Assembly (NCBI GenBank): GCA_028671895.1
Contig: JAPMAC010000196.1
Span: 186,001 to 250,000, forward strand
DNA from: Oenanthe sinensis
Taxonomy: Eukaryota; Streptophyta; Magnoliopsida; Apiales; Apiaceae
Direction: 5' to 3'
DNA length: 64,000 bases
Positions 47,401 through 60,043 of this stretch are shown here, piece by piece. The notes below the pieces were generated by a model. That model did not search any database and was not told the origin of the DNA. It was given only the letters and a program-made list of their open reading frames with translations. Position 1 is the first letter of the stretch, and each line of letters starts with the position of its first letter. Position numbers and translations under genes: made by a program.

Positions 47401-47699
47401 AGTATTCTAGAGTAAAGTTCAGTTTCCGGACTTCATGACCAAATGGAGGAGTTGATAGGGAAATCCAGACCTTGAGTGGAATTACAAGGATAATGGATAG
47501 ACTTAAGGTTTCCTATTCACTACGGCTGAATCAGTTGACACAGCAAGTCTAATCAGCAAATGTAAAGAAAAGACATCAAGTAAGATTAATCATGCCTGAA
47601 GTCAAATGGTGTGATGGAAGGCTATCTTATTTGGAGTTAAGAGCTTACACAGAGTCTGTGATTGATTTAAGATAATCTAGATGCAGTGAACATCATCAT
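44478..47699 (+). other. Retroelement interior without recognisable coding region
   Basis: 44.5-45.4 kb is very AT-rich. 45.4-47.7 kb is of mixed composition but full of stops in all frames. Given the plus-strand primer-binding site at 43733 it may be the interior of a non-autonomous element (LARD-like) or a badly decayed gag-pol. No motif supports either choice. Confidence 0.4.
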
Positions 47700-48021
47700 T
47701 AAGTTCCAACATAATCTTTCCACCAGTTTGTATCATATACAAACTGACCCTCATGCAAAATATACAAATCGCAAACAGGCATATAAATCAGTCATGACAA
47801 ATCATTAACATGCTAGTATCATCATCTATTTACTCATCATATGAATAACAATTCGAATATACATGGCAGTAGCATGGCAGTAGCATAACAGGCATGGCAG
47901 TAGCATAAGCAGTGGCATGGCAGTTATGACAAAGCAGTAGCATGGCATGACAGTCACCAAAACAGGCATGTATGCATCAAATACATAAAACACGTAACCA
48001 AATCAGTCCCTTATACACGTA
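47700..48021 (-). other. Truncated leader of a further copia 3 copy
   Basis: Lies on the inner side of the primer-binding site at 48022-48033. Contains repeated GGCATGGCAGTAGCAT words (47861-47960). This matches the position of a leader for an element whose 5' LTR is LTR-1, but nothing further downstream is preserved. Confidence 0.55.
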
Positions 48022-48033
48022 GCTCTGATACCA
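48022..48033 (-). promoter_or_regulatory. Primer-binding site next to copia 3 LTR-1
   Basis: Exact TGGTATCAGAGC on the minus strand, one base from the LTR terminus. It shows that LTR-1 was also the 5' LTR of another element towards lower coordinates. Confidence 0.88.
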
Positions 48034-48034
48034 T

Positions 48035-49591
48035 TGTTGGGTTCCGAGGCATAAAACGCAGCGGATAAACGTAAATATAACAAAAATTTCGGAACCCTAA
48101 CGCAGGATCATGTATAAGAATTGACGGATTATGGTGATAAACGAATCATACCTATTAAGATCTTGAATGTAACGAACTCAACGGAGATCCTTGCTATCAC
48201 GATTTGTGTCTTCCTCTCGAAAGCACCTCTATGGTATCCACACGAGCACCTTCAAGAGCGTCTCACGATCTTGATTACGGGATGGATGTACTAGCCTCCT
48301 TTGATGATTTCGAATGACTGTCTTTGCTGCCTCTCTTGCTCTGCCTCTAGGGTTTTATCATATAAAAACGTGTAGCTCTTTTAACCTATCATTATCTATT
48401 TATAATGACTGGTTAAACGGGCCTAAGCAGTAAAACCTAACCCATGTAGGTATAGGATTAAATAATAAAACATGTTTCTATTATTTAATTAATAATTAAG
48501 TCATACTTAATTATTATGGGCAGAAATCCTCTTCAACTTCGAATTTATATTATTTCAATTAATTAAGTCTCACTTAATTAATATAATAAAATTCAAACAA
48601 TCATCAATTAATTTAAATCTATAATTTAAATTAACTATTCCTCTAGATGCTCTATGTGTGTGACCCTATAGGCTATTATTTAATTAGCAATAATTTTATT
48701 CTCCAATAAAATTATAAACAATGAGCGGTATCTAGTAATACATCATTGCTACCCAATTAAACAATAATTAAATCGTGATTTGATAAAAAAAACCTTTCAT
48801 GATTAATGTTTCCGTGTAATATAATCCCTTTAACCAAATATATTATAGATTAAACTCGAGGCATGTATTTAGTCATCCTCTTCAACATTTAATCCGGGTT
48901 TACTTGATCCATGAGTAGACTATGAAAAACAAATCATTATTTGAGCACGGCCATGCATTTTATAGTCTCACTCAATCAAGAGGCCAATAATATCTCTCCT
49001 AATTATAGGAGGGTTAAATCCTTTATCTATCATTCATATTTCTCATACGACTCATGATATACCCGATGTCCACTTTTATCATCACCCGGTCAAAGGTAAC
49101 TTTTAATGTAGTCAGAGTATATTAATCTTCGTATAGAAATATAATGATCTCAAGTCAGAGGATCATTACACCATTATCACTGTGAGTCTTTCTTATGACT
49201 TTATTAAACATGAAGAATCTCACTGTGGGTCTGTCCAGTACCATGTACTCCTACATGTACCTATGCATTGACTTTAGTATCCCCCATACTTATAACCAAT
49301 GAGATATGGTTATCTGTCAAACAACATACTAGTCTATTTATGTATTATTATTGTCCTATAATAGTAATACTCGACTAGGGACATTTAAGAATATGATATA
49401 TTATATAATCTCAAATTCAAGTCATGTACTTAAACTATATAACGTGTATCATGATTCTAAGGACATTTATTATGCTAACAAATATATCGCAGTAATTAAA
49501 GTCATAATAAATACGTTTATTGAATAATCAAATGACATAAAACTTTAATTAAAAGAAACATTGTATTGCCTCTAGGGCACCTACACTAACA
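48035..49591 (-). repeat. copia 3 LTR-1 (1,557 bp)
   Basis: TGTTGGG...CTAACA on the plus strand. It abuts the polypurine tract of the intact element (minus strand AGTGGGAGAT) and, on the other side, a primer-binding site. TATA-like box TATAAATA on the minus strand at 48397-48404. The inverted LTR-3 has the same length. Confidence 0.9.
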
Positions 49592-49605
49592 ATCTCCCAC
49601 TTGCA

Positions 49606-52600
49606 CTAGAGCCAATCACCCATGTATCTAATACCCATGGAACTAGTGTGACCGTCATGCTTCTTCTGCGACAAGCCTTTGGTCAGTGGGTCTGCAATGT
49701 TATCATTTGTGTGCACTTTACATATGTGTATGTCACCCCTTTCATTAATCTCTCGAATGAGGTGATATCTCCTGAGTATGTGTTTGGTTCGGGAGTGAGC
49801 TCTAGGTTCTTTAGCCTGTGCAATGGCTCCATTATTATCGCAGTATAGATCAATGGGATCTACGATCGATGGAACCACTCCCAAATCAGTAATGAATTTT
49901 CGAATCCAAACAGCTTCCTTAGCCGCTTCACAAGCTGCAATGTACTCAGCCTCCATTGTAGAATCAGCTACTGTTTCTTGTTTTGAACTCTTCCAACTTA
50001 CAGCACCTCCGTTTAGACAAAACACAAAACCAGACTGTGATACAGTATCATCCCTGTCTGTTTGAAAACTTGCATCGGTGTAACCTTTTACAACCAGTTT
50101 TTCCTCTCCTCCATACACCAAGAATGAATCTTTAGTCCTTTTCAAGTACTTTAGAATATTCTTGACAGCCGTCCAGTGACCTTCACCTGGATTAGATTGG
50201 TATCTGCTCGTCATGCTTAAAGCATACGAAACATCTGGGCGAGTACATACCATCGCATACATGATGGATCCAATTGCTGAGGCATATGGAACCTTACTCA
50301 TGCGGTCCTTGTCATCCAATGATTTCGGACACTGATCTTTAGAGATCGTTATCCCTTGAGACAAGGGGACATATCCCCTTTTTGCATTTTGCATACCAAA
50401 ACGATGCAAAACCTTATCGATGTATGTACTCTGACTTAGACCGATCATCCTTCTAGATCTATCCCTATAGATCCTCATTCCTAGAATGTAGGATGCATCT
50501 CCTAAGTCTTTCATAGAGAAGTTGCTCCCTAACCAAATCTTAACAGCCTTGAGAGAAGGTATGTCATTCCCCATTAGTAGTATGTCATCAACATATAGTA
50601 CTATGAATGCCACATGGCTCCCACTAACCTTCTTGTAAACACAAGGTTCATCTTCGTTTTGAACAAAGCCATACTCTTTGACTGTTTCATCGAAACGGAT
50701 ATTCCATCTCCTAGAGGCTTGCTTCAATCCATAAATGGATCGACGTAATTTACATACCTTGCTAACATTCCTTGGATCGACAAAACCTTCAGGTTGTGTC
50801 ATGTACACATCCACATCCTCTTCAAGTATTCCGTTAAGGAAGGCTGTTTTGACATCCATTTGCCAGATTTCATAATCATGGAATGCTGCAATAGCAAGCA
50901 AAATCCTTATGGACTTGACCATAGCCACTGGTGAGAAAGTCTCGTCATAGTCAATACCATGAATTTGTCTGAAACCTTTTGCAACCAGTCTTGCTTTATA
51001 GGTCTGAACATTTCCATCCATGTCAGTTTTCTTCTTGAAAACCCATTTGCACCCTATGGGTTTTACCCCTTCAGGTGGATCAACCAAAGTCCATACTCGG
51101 TTTTCGTACATGGAATCCATCTCGGATTTCATGGCTTCTAGCCATCTCTTAGAGTCTGGACTGTTCATAGCATCTTGGTATGTGAGAGGCTCATCTTCAT
51201 CTATGAGCATCAAATCACCACATTGAGTCAAGAGAAATCCATATCTCTCTGGCTCATGGCGAATTCTACCAGTTCTACGAACAACCTGTGTTTGTTGAGC
51301 ATTATCATTATCCTGCTCCTGTTCCACTTCAGGTTCAATGCTATTTTGTGGTTCTCGATCTTCATCGAGGTCTATAGTTCTCCCACTGTTTCTTTTGGAA
51401 ACAAAATCTCTTTCCATGAAAACAGCGTCTCGAGCAATAAACACCTTCTGCTCTGAAGGACTATAAAAATAATACGCCTTTGTTTCTTTAGGGTATCCCA
51501 CAAAATTGCACTCTTCAGATTTAGGTCCAAGCTTGTCAGATACTTGACGTTTCACAAACGCCTTGCATCCCCAAACTTTCATAAAGTTCATGCCTGACCG
51601 TTTCTTCTCCCATATCTCATATGGAGTCTTTTGAACCTTCTTAGTAGGAACACGGTTAAGTGTGAAAGCCGCTGTTTCTAGAGCGTAACCCCAGAAACTA
51701 ATTGGAAGATCTGCATGACTCATCATCGATCGCACCATGTCCAACAAGGTGCGATTCCTCCTCTCTGAAACTCCATTCCATTGAGGTGTACCTGGTGGAG
51801 TGAGTTGTGATACAATACCACACTCCTTTAAATAATCTTTAAATTCTGTGCTCAAGTATTCTCCTCCACGATCAGATCGTATGACTTTAATACTTGCGCC
51901 TCCGCCAATTTGCTTCTCTACTTCAGCCTTGTATTCTTTGAACTTTTCAAAAGAATCAGATTTATTCTTCATAAGATATACATATCCATATCTACTGAAA
52001 TCATCAGTAAATGTTATGAAGTAGTAGTAGCCTCCTCTTGCCATTACACGCATTGGGCCACATACATCACTATGTATTAGCTCAAGTCGTTCTGTGGCCC
52101 TTTTACCCTTACCAGTGAAAGGGGCTTTAGTCATTTTACCAAGCAAACAAGATTCGCATTCTTGGTATGATTCAAAATCAAACTTATCCAAGTATCCATC
52201 CTTATGTAATTTGGATATGCGTTTCTCGTTTATATGGCCTAGACGACAATGCCAGAGGTATGTTTGATTTGAGTCATTAACTTTAAGTCGTTTGTTTTCT
52301 ATATTACAGACAGGAGTATCTAAGTCAAGAACATATAAACCATTAAACAAACGCGCAACACCATAGGTTAAATCATTCAAAACAAAAGAGCAACTGTTGT
52401 TCCTTATAGTAAACGAAAAACCTTTCTTGTCCAAACAAGAAACAGAAATAATGTTTCTGCGAATCGCAGGCACGTAATAACAATTTTCCAGTTCTAAAAC
52501 AAGCCCAGAGGGCAAAGATAAATAATAGGTTCCTACAGCTAAAGCAGCAACTCTTGCTCCGTTGCCAACTCGTAGGTCCATTTCTCCTTTAGCCAATGTC

Positions 52601-53571
52601 CTACTTCTCTGCATTTCCTGCACATTTATACAAATGTGAGAAGCACATCCGGTATCCAATACCCAAGATGTAGAAATAGACAGATTGACTTCTATAACAT
52701 ATATACCTGAATTAGAAGCTTGCTCAGCCCTCTTCTTCTTCAGATCCTCCAAGTAAACTGAACAGTTTCTCTTCCAGTGACCAGTTTTCTTACAGTAGTG
52801 ACATTCACCCTTAGCGACCCCACCTTTAGGCTTTAAAGCCTGTTTAGGACCTGACTTTGGCTTGGGTGTAGAATCAGAACCTGTCTTCTTCTTACCCTTC
52901 CACTTGCCTTTCCCTTTGGCCTTACCTTTATTGCCCACCATCAGTATGGGAGCGGGTTCAGCCGTCTTCATGTTGGTCTCATATGTTCTCAACATAGCCA
53001 ACAATTCAGTAGGTGTTTTGTCAAATTCATTCATATTGTAGTTCATAACAAACTGAGTGAATTTGTTGTTCAAAGAATTCAAGATTAGGTCAATACCAGT
53101 TTCCGGACCAATCGGGAAACCCAAAGTATCAAGATACTCAATGTAACCAATCATTTTCAGAACATGTGGGCCAACTGGTTCACTTGCCCCTTGTTTGCAG
53201 TTAAAGAGTGACTTGCTCGTGTTGAACCTTTCTTGACGAGTTTGGCTTGCAAACATGCTTTGCAAGTGCTCATTGATAGTATATGCATCCATATGCACAT
53301 GTTGTCTTTGAAGCTCAGCACTCATAGTTGCCAACATAAGACATGCAACATCAGTTGCATCATTCTCATCCTTTGTGTGGGCCGCTCGTTCCTCAACAGT
53401 AGCGCCCTCAGGAAGGGGACCTGCCGGAGGAATATCAATGACATGAAGCTTGCGCTCCTGCCTGAGGACAATCCTCAAATTCCTCTGCCAGTCTAGGAAG
53501 TTGTTTCCTCCTGTCAGCTTATCCTTCTCAAGGACAGATCGTACGGATAGTGTGTTTGTGTTGTTTGTCAT
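49606..53571 (-). CDS. copia 3 gag-pol polyprotein, uninterrupted, 1,321 aa
   Basis: A single minus-strand ORF; start taken at ATG 53571 (MTNNTNTLSVR), where the two other copia gags also begin. Order: UBN2-like gag, CCHC knuckle CHYCKKTGHWKRNC at about residues 252-265, protease WVLDTGCASHIC at about 300, pre-integrase LWHCRLGHINEKR, integrase core with FTDDFSRY, RSDRGGEY and NGVSERRNRT at about 515-625, RT with CKWVFKKK and VDVYMTQPEGF, YVDD at about 990, and RNase H with GYTDASFQ, DSTMEAEYIA and LYCDNNGAI up to the end. Length is normal for plant copia polyproteins and no key motif is missing. The element's 5' LTR (LTR-2) lacks its inner edge and the primer-binding site, so the copy looks unable to prime its own cDNA although its proteins could still be made. 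Confidence 0.93.
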   Translation of the reverse strand: MTNNTNTLSVRSVLEKDKLTGGNNFLDWQRNLRIVLRQERKLHVIDIPPAGPLPEGATVEERAAHTKDENDATDVACLMLATMSAELQRQHVHMDAYTINEHLQSMFASQTRQERFNTSKSLFNCKQGASEPVGPHVLKMIGYIEYLDTLGFPIGPETGIDLILNSLNNKFTQFVMNYNMNEFDKTPTELLAMLRTYETNMKTAEPAPILMVGNKGKAKGKGKWKGKKKTGSDSTPKPKSGPKQALKPKGGVAKGECHYCKKTGHWKRNCSVYLEDLKKKRAEQASNSGIYVIEVNLSISTSWVLDTGCASHICINVQEMQRSRTLAKGEMDLRVGNGARVAALAVGTYYLSLPSGLVLELENCYYVPAIRRNIISVSCLDKKGFSFTIRNNSCSFVLNDLTYGVARLFNGLYVLDLDTPVCNIENKRLKVNDSNQTYLWHCRLGHINEKRISKLHKDGYLDKFDFESYQECESCLLGKMTKAPFTGKGKRATERLELIHSDVCGPMRVMARGGYYYFITFTDDFSRYGYVYLMKNKSDSFEKFKEYKAEVEKQIGGGASIKVIRSDRGGEYLSTEFKDYLKECGIVSQLTPPGTPQWNGVSERRNRTLLDMVRSMMSHADLPISFWGYALETAAFTLNRVPTKKVQKTPYEIWEKKRSGMNFMKVWGCKAFVKRQVSDKLGPKSEECNFVGYPKETKAYYFYSPSEQKVFIARDAVFMERDFVSKRNSGRTIDLDEDREPQNSIEPEVEQEQDNDNAQQTQVVRRTGRIRHEPERYGFLLTQCGDLMLIDEDEPLTYQDAMNSPDSKRWLEAMKSEMDSMYENRVWTLVDPPEGVKPIGCKWVFKKKTDMDGNVQTYKARLVAKGFRQIHGIDYDETFSPVAMVKSIRILLAIAAFHDYEIWQMDVKTAFLNGILEEDVDVYMTQPEGFVDPRNVSKVCKLRRSIYGLKQASRRWNIRFDETVKEYGFVQNEDEPCVYKKVSGSHVAFIVLYVDDILLMGNDIPSLKAVKIWLGSNFSMKDLGDASYILGMRIYRDRSRRMIGLSQSTYIDKVLHRFGMQNAKRGYVPLSQGITISKDQCPKSLDDKDRMSKVPYASAIGSIMYAMVCTRPDVSYALSMTSRYQSNPGEGHWTAVKNILKYLKRTKDSFLVYGGEEKLVVKGYTDASFQTDRDDTVSQSGFVFCLNGGAVSWKSSKQETVADSTMEAEYIAACEAAKEAVWIRKFITDLGVVPSIVDPIDLYCDNNGAIAQAKEPRAHSRTKHILRRYHLIREINERGDIHICKVHTNDNIADPLTKGLSQKKHDGHTSSMGIRYMGDWL

Positions 53572-54557
53572 TATTCGGTATCTACAATGATAAAAGCACA
53601 AAATAAACATTAGATTGTCTGAGTTATTTATTATGTTCAAATGATTATGATACATTCATAATATATCTCCCACTATTTTTATCAAATCAATAGCCCTTAC
53701 TATTAATTTGGAAAGTATATCCCATAATTCTTTCTAGTGAGCCAAGATCCATATTTCGTCATGTCTTAAGTCAACCACTGGAAGTCCTTAAGAATGATTA
53801 TTTAGGTAGACAACATTTGTCAATTATATCATATATAATTCTTGGATAGTTTGGTGAGCAACGATTGATCTTATCTATCTAATAGATTTTAAACCAAACT
53901 CCATGCTTCTAAGTTCATAATTGTTGAATATAACCGTTTACTTTCACCTTATTATGACGACTCAGTTAAGTTTGACCCAATGATACAACGGCCGAATATA
54001 ACCGTTTATATTCGTCGCATCTCACCACGATAGATAGGAGTCCCCTGCCACTGACAGTCTTTCCCCTAATCGATCTAAGATTCGATGAGTGTTCATTCAT
54101 TGGAAAGCATCCGATTAAAACTTAATATTTTGTTAAGGGGTTTAGAAAATTTACGACGATCATGATCACATCATGAAGAGATCCTCAATTTTTCCTTGAA
54201 CCAAATATTTCAAATTGACATCTTAAATTGTTCATTTCCCAGGTAGATGGAGGATACCAGTGGTCACACTTAAAACCCATCAGCCTTACGAATACGCATA
54301 TCCGCTTTTGACAGAAAATCCCAGTTTTAGATATCAAAAATTCATATTTAATTCCGTGTTTTAAAATCCATATTTCATAAACACAAGAATCTCATGATCG
54401 TTCGTTTGTTAATTTTAAAATCTTAAATCGTTAAAGATTTTATCTTGTTTAGCATGGCAAGCATGGCATGGGTGACGTATCTAATGCATGCATACATCAT
54501 TAATCTAATTAAAGCATGTATGGTGAATGTAACGAATCATACCTATTAAGATCTTGA
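53572..54557 (-). other. copia 3 leader with deleted primer-binding site
   Basis: Non-coding. It joins LTR-2 not through TGTTGGG and a primer site but through a roughly 38-bp second copy of an LTR-internal stretch (GAATCATACCTATTAAGATC) at about 54516-54557. The terminal 45-50 bp of the LTR and the primer site are missing. Confidence 0.8.
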
Positions 54558-56064
54558 ATAACAAAAATTTCGGAACCCTAACGCAGGATCATGTATAAGA
54601 ATTGACGGATTATGGTGATAAACGAATCATACCTATTAAGATCTTGAATGTAACGAACTCAACGGAGATCCTTGCTATCACGATTTGTGTCTTCCTCTCG
54701 AAAGCACCTCTATGGTATCCACACGAGCACCTTCAAGAGCGTCTCACGATCTTGATTACGGGATGGATGTACTAGCCTCCTTTGATGATTTCGAATGACT
54801 GTCTTTGCTGCCTCTCTTGCTCTGCCTCTAGGGTTTTATCATATAAAAACGTGTAGCTCTTTTAACCTATCATTATCTATTTATAATGACTGGTTAAACG
54901 GGCCTAAGCAGTAAAACCTAACCCATGTAGGTATAGGATTAAATAATAAAACATGTTTCTATTATTTAATTAATAATTAAGTCATACTTAATTATTATGG
55001 GCAGAAATCCTCTTCAACTTCGAATTTATATTATTTCAATTAATTAAGTCTCACTTAATTAATATAATAAAATTCAAACAATCATCAATTAATTTAAATC
55101 TATAATTTAAATTAACTATTCCTCTAGATGCTCTATGTGTGTGACCCTATAGGCTATTATTTAATTAGCAATAATTTTATTCTCCAATAAAATTATAAAC
55201 AATGAGCGGTATCTAGTAATACATCATTGCTATCCAATTAAATAATAATTAAATCGTGATTCGATAAAACCTTTCGTGATTAATGTTTCCGTGTAATATA
55301 ATCCCTTTAACCATATATATTATAGATTAAATTCGAGGCATGTATTTAGTCATCCTCTACAACATTTAATCCGGGTTTACTTGATCCATGAGTAGACTAT
55401 GAAAACAAATCATTATTTGAGCACGGTCATGCATTTTATAGTCTCACTCAATCAAGAAGCCAATAATATCTCTCCTAATTATAGGAGGGTTAAATTTTTT
55501 ATCTATCATTCATATTTCTCATACGACTCATGATATACCCGATATCCACTTTTATCATTACCCGGTCAAAGGTAACTTTTAATGTAGTCAAAGTATATTA
55601 ATTCTCGTACAAAAATATAATGATCTCAAGTCAGAGGATCATTACACCATTATCACTGTGAGTCTTTCTTATGACTTTATTAAACATGAAGAATCTCACT
55701 GTGGGTCTGTCCAGTACCATGTACTCCTACATGTACCTATGTGTTGACTTTAGTATCCCCATACTTATAACCAATGAGATGTGGTTATTTGTCAAACATC
55801 ATACTAGTCTATTTATGTATTATTATTGTCCTATAATAATAATACTCGACTAGGGACATTTAAGAATATGATCTATTATATAATCTCAAGTTCAAGTCAT
55901 GTACTAAACTATACAATGTGTATCATGATTCTAAGGACATTTATTATGCTAACAAATATATCGCAGTATTTAAATTCATAATAAATACGTTTATTGAATA
56001 ATCAAATGACATAAAGGTCTATTAAAAGAAACATTGTATTGCCTCTAGGGCACCTACACTAACA
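54558..56064 (-). repeat. copia 3 LTR-2 (about 1,507 bp, one edge lost)
   Basis: Same sequence as LTR-1 from ATAACAAAAATTTCGG onwards, ending ACTAACA at 56064 next to the polypurine tract of the broken copy. More diverged from LTR-1 than LTR-3 is at several sites near its upper end. Confidence 0.88.
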
Positions 56065-56078
56065 ATCTCCCACTTGCA

Positions 56079-59000
56079 CTAGAGCCAATCTCCCATGTAT
56101 CTAATACCCATGGAACTAGTGTGACCATCGTGCTTCGTCTGCGACAAGCCTTTGGTCAGTGGGTCTGCAATGTTATCATTTGTGTGCACTTTACATATGT
56201 GTATGTCACCCCTTTCATTAATCTCTCGAATGAGGTGATATCTCCTGAGTATATGTTTGGTTCGGGAGTGAGCTCTAGGTTCTTTAGCCTGTGCAATGGC
56301 TCCATTATTATCGCAGTACAGATCAATGGGATCTGCGATCGATGGAACCACTCCCAAATCAGTAATGAATTTTCAAATCCAAACAGCTTCCTTAGCCGCT
56401 TCACAAGCTGCAATGTACTCAGCCTCCATTGTAGAATCAGCTACTGTTTCTTGCTTTGAACTCTTCCAACTTACAGCACCTCCGTTTAGACAAAACACAA
56501 AACCAGACTGTGATACAGTATCATCCATGTCTGTTTGGAAACTTGCATCGGTGTAACCCTTTACAACCAGTTTCTCCTCTCCTCCATACACCAAGAATGA
56601 ATCTTTAGTCCTTTTCAAGTACTTTAGAATATTCTTGACAGCCGTCCAGTGACCTTCACCTGGATTAGATTGGTATCTGCTCGTCATGCTTAAAGCATAC
56701 GAAACATCTGGGCGAGTACATACCATTGCATACATGATGGATCCAATTGCTGAGGCATATGGAACCTTACTCATGCGGTCCATGTCATCCAATGATTTCG
56801 GACACTGATCTTTAGAGATCGCTATCCCTTGAGACGCGGGGACATATCCCCTTTTTGAATTTTGCATACCAAAACGATGCAAAACCTTATCGATGTATGT
56901 ACTCTGACTTAGACCGATCATCCTTCTAGATCTATCCCTATAGATCCTCATTCCTAGAATGTAGGATGCTTCACCTAAGTCTTTCATAGAGAAGTTGCTC
57001 CCTAACCAAATCTTAACAGCCTTGAGAGAAGGTATGTCATTCCCCATTAGTAGTATGTCATCAACATATAGTACTATGAATGCCACATGGCTCCCACTAA
57101 CCTTCTTGTAAACACAAGGTTCATCTTCATTTTGAACAAAGCCATACTCTTTGACTGTTTTATCAAAACGGATGTTCCATCTCCTAGATGCTTGCTTCAA
57201 TCCATAAATGGATCGACGTAATTTACATACCTTGCTAACATTCCTTGGATCGACAAAACCTTCAGGTTGTGTCATGTACACATCCACATCCTCTTCAAGG
57301 CTTCCATTAAGGAAGGCTGTTTTGACATCCATTTGCCAGATTTCATAATCATGGAATGCTGCAATAGCAAGCAAAATTCTTATGGACTTGACCATAGCCA
57401 CTGGTGAGAAAGTTTCATCATAGTCAATACCATGAATTTGTTTGAAACCTTTTGCAACCAGCCTTGCTTTATAGGTCTGAACATTTCCATCCATGTCAGT
57501 TTTCTTCTTGAAAACCCATTTGCACCCTATGGGTTTTACCCCTTCAGGTGGATCAACCAAAGTCCATACTCGGTTTTCGTACATGGAATCCATCTCGGAT
57601 TTCATGGCTTCTGACCATCTCTTAGATTCTGGACTGTTCATAGCATCTTGGTATGTGAGAGGCTCATCTTCATCTATGAGCATCAAATCACCACATTGAG
57701 TCAAAAGAAATCCATATATCTCTGACTCATGGCGAATTCTACCAGTTCTACGAACAACCTGTGTTTGTTGAGCATTATCCTTATCCTGCTCATGTTCCAC
57801 TTCAGGTTCAATGCTATTTTGTGGTTCTCGATCTTCATCGAGGTCTATAGTTCTCCCACTGTTTCTTTTGGAAACAAAATCTCTTTCCATGAAAACAGCA
57901 TCTCGAGCAATAAACACTTTCTGCTCAGAAGGACTATAAAAATAATACGCCTTTGTTTCTTTAGGGTATCCCACAAAATTGCACTCTTCAGATTTAGGTC
58001 CAAGCTTGTTAGATACTTGACGTTTCACAAACGCCTTGCATCCCCAAACTTTCATAAAGTTCATGCCTGACCGTTTCTTCTCCCATATCTCATATGGAGT
58101 CTTTTGAACCTTCTTAGTAGGAACACGGTTAAGTGTGAAAGCCGATGTTTCTAGAGCGTAACCCCAGAAACTAATTGGAAGATCTGCATGACTCATCATC
58201 GATCGCACCATGTCCAACAAGGTGCGATTTCTCCTCTCTGAAACTCCATTCCATTGAGGTGTACCTGGCGGAGTGAGTTGTGATACAATACCACACTCAT
58301 TTAAATAATCTTTAAATTCTGTGCTCAAGTATTCTCCTCCACGATCAGATCGTAAGATTTTAATACTTGCACTTCCGCCAATTTGCTTCTCTACTTCAGC
58401 CTTGTATTCTTTAAACTTTTCAAAAGAATCGGATTTATTCTTCATAAGATATACATATCCATATCTACTGAAATCATCAGTAAATGTTATGAAGTAGTAG
58501 TAGCCTCCTCTAGTCATCACACGCATTGGGCCACATACATCACTATATATTAGCTCCAGACGTTCGGTGGCCCTTTGACCCTTACCAGTGAAAGGGGCTT
58601 TAGTCATTTTACCAAGCAAACAAGATTCGCATTCTTGGTATGATTCAAAATCAAACTTATCCAAGTATCCATCCTTATGTAATTTGGATATGCGTTTCTC
58701 ATTTATATGGCCTAGACGACAATGCCAAAGGTATGTTTGATTTGAGTCATTAACTTTAAGTCGTTTGTTTTCTATATTATAGAGAGGATTATCTAAGTCA
58801 AGAAAATATAAACCATTAAAAAATGCGCAACACCATAGGTTAAATCATTCAAAGCAAAAGAGCAACAATTGTTCTTTATCATAAACGAAAAACCTTTCTT
58901 GTCCAAACAAGAAACAGAAATAATGTTTCTGCGAATCGCAGGCACGTAAAAACAATTCTCCAGTTCTAAAACAAGCCCTGAGGGCAAAGATAAATAATAG

Positions 59001-60043
59001 GTTCCTACAGCTAAAGCAGCAACTCTTGCTCCATTGCCAACTCGTAGGTCCACTTCTCATTTAGCCAATGTCCTACTTCTCTACATTTCCTGTACATTTA
59101 TACAAATGTGAGTAGCACATCCAGTATCCAATACCCAAGATGTAGAAATAGACAGATTAACTTCTATAACATATATACCTGAAGTAGAAGCTTGCTCAGC
59201 CCTCTTCTTCTTCAGATCCTCCAAGTAAACTGAACAGTTTCTCTTCCAGTGATCAGTTTTCTTACAGTAGTGACATTCACCCTTAGCGACCCCGCCTTTA
59301 GGCTTTAAAGCCTGTTTGGGACCTGACTTTGGCTTGGGTGTAGAATCAGAACCTGTCTTCTTCTTACCCTTCCACTTTCCTTTCCCTTTGGCCTTACCTT
59401 TATTGCCCACCATCAGTATGGGAGCAGGTTCAGCCGTCTTCATGTTGGTCTCATATGTTCTCAACATAGCCAACAATTCAGTAGGTGTTTTGTCAAATTC
59501 ATTCATATTGTAGTTTATGATAAACTGGGTCAATTTGTTGTTCAAAGAATTCATGATTAGGTCAATACCAATTTCCTGAATAATCGGGAAACCCAAAGTT
59601 TCAAGGTACTCAATGTAACCAATCATCTTCAGAACATGTGGGCCAACTGGTTCACTTGCCCCTTGTTTGCAATTAAAGAGTGACTTACTCGTGTTGAACC
59701 TTTCTTGACGAGTTTGGCTTGCAAACATGCTTTGCAAGTGCTCATAGATAGTATATGCATCCATATGCACATGCTGTCCTTGAAGCTCAGCACTCATAGT
59801 TGCCAACATAAGACATGCAACATCAGTTGCATCATTCTCATCCTTTGTGTGGGCCGCTTGTTCCTCAACAGTAGCGCCCTCAGGAAGGGGACCTGCCGGA
59901 GGAATATCAATGACATGAAGCTTGCGCTCCTGCCTGAGGACAATCCTCAAATTCATCTGCCAGTCTAGGAAATTGTTTCCCCCTGTCAGCTTATCCTTCT
60001 CAAGGACAGATCGTACGGATAGTGTGTTTGTGTTATTTGTCAT
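56079..60043 (-). pseudogene. copia 3 gag-pol, second copy (broken)
   Basis: Closely similar to the intact polyprotein. Start ATG at 60043. Lesions: a Gln codon of the VQEMQRSRT motif is TAG (about 59081), a Gly codon shortly after is TGA (about 59056), a frameshift near 58815-58825 in the pre-integrase part, and an Arg codon in the RNase H (VWIRKF) is TGA at about 56373. The zinc knuckle has Asp for Gly (KKTDHWKRNC). Otherwise the integrase, RT and YVDD blocks are open. Not functional. Confidence 0.9.

Noticed and set aside
45550..47650. Possible gag-pol remnants
   Set aside because: Checked for CCHC, DTG, DDE, YVDD and RNase H motifs in the frames by eye; none found.
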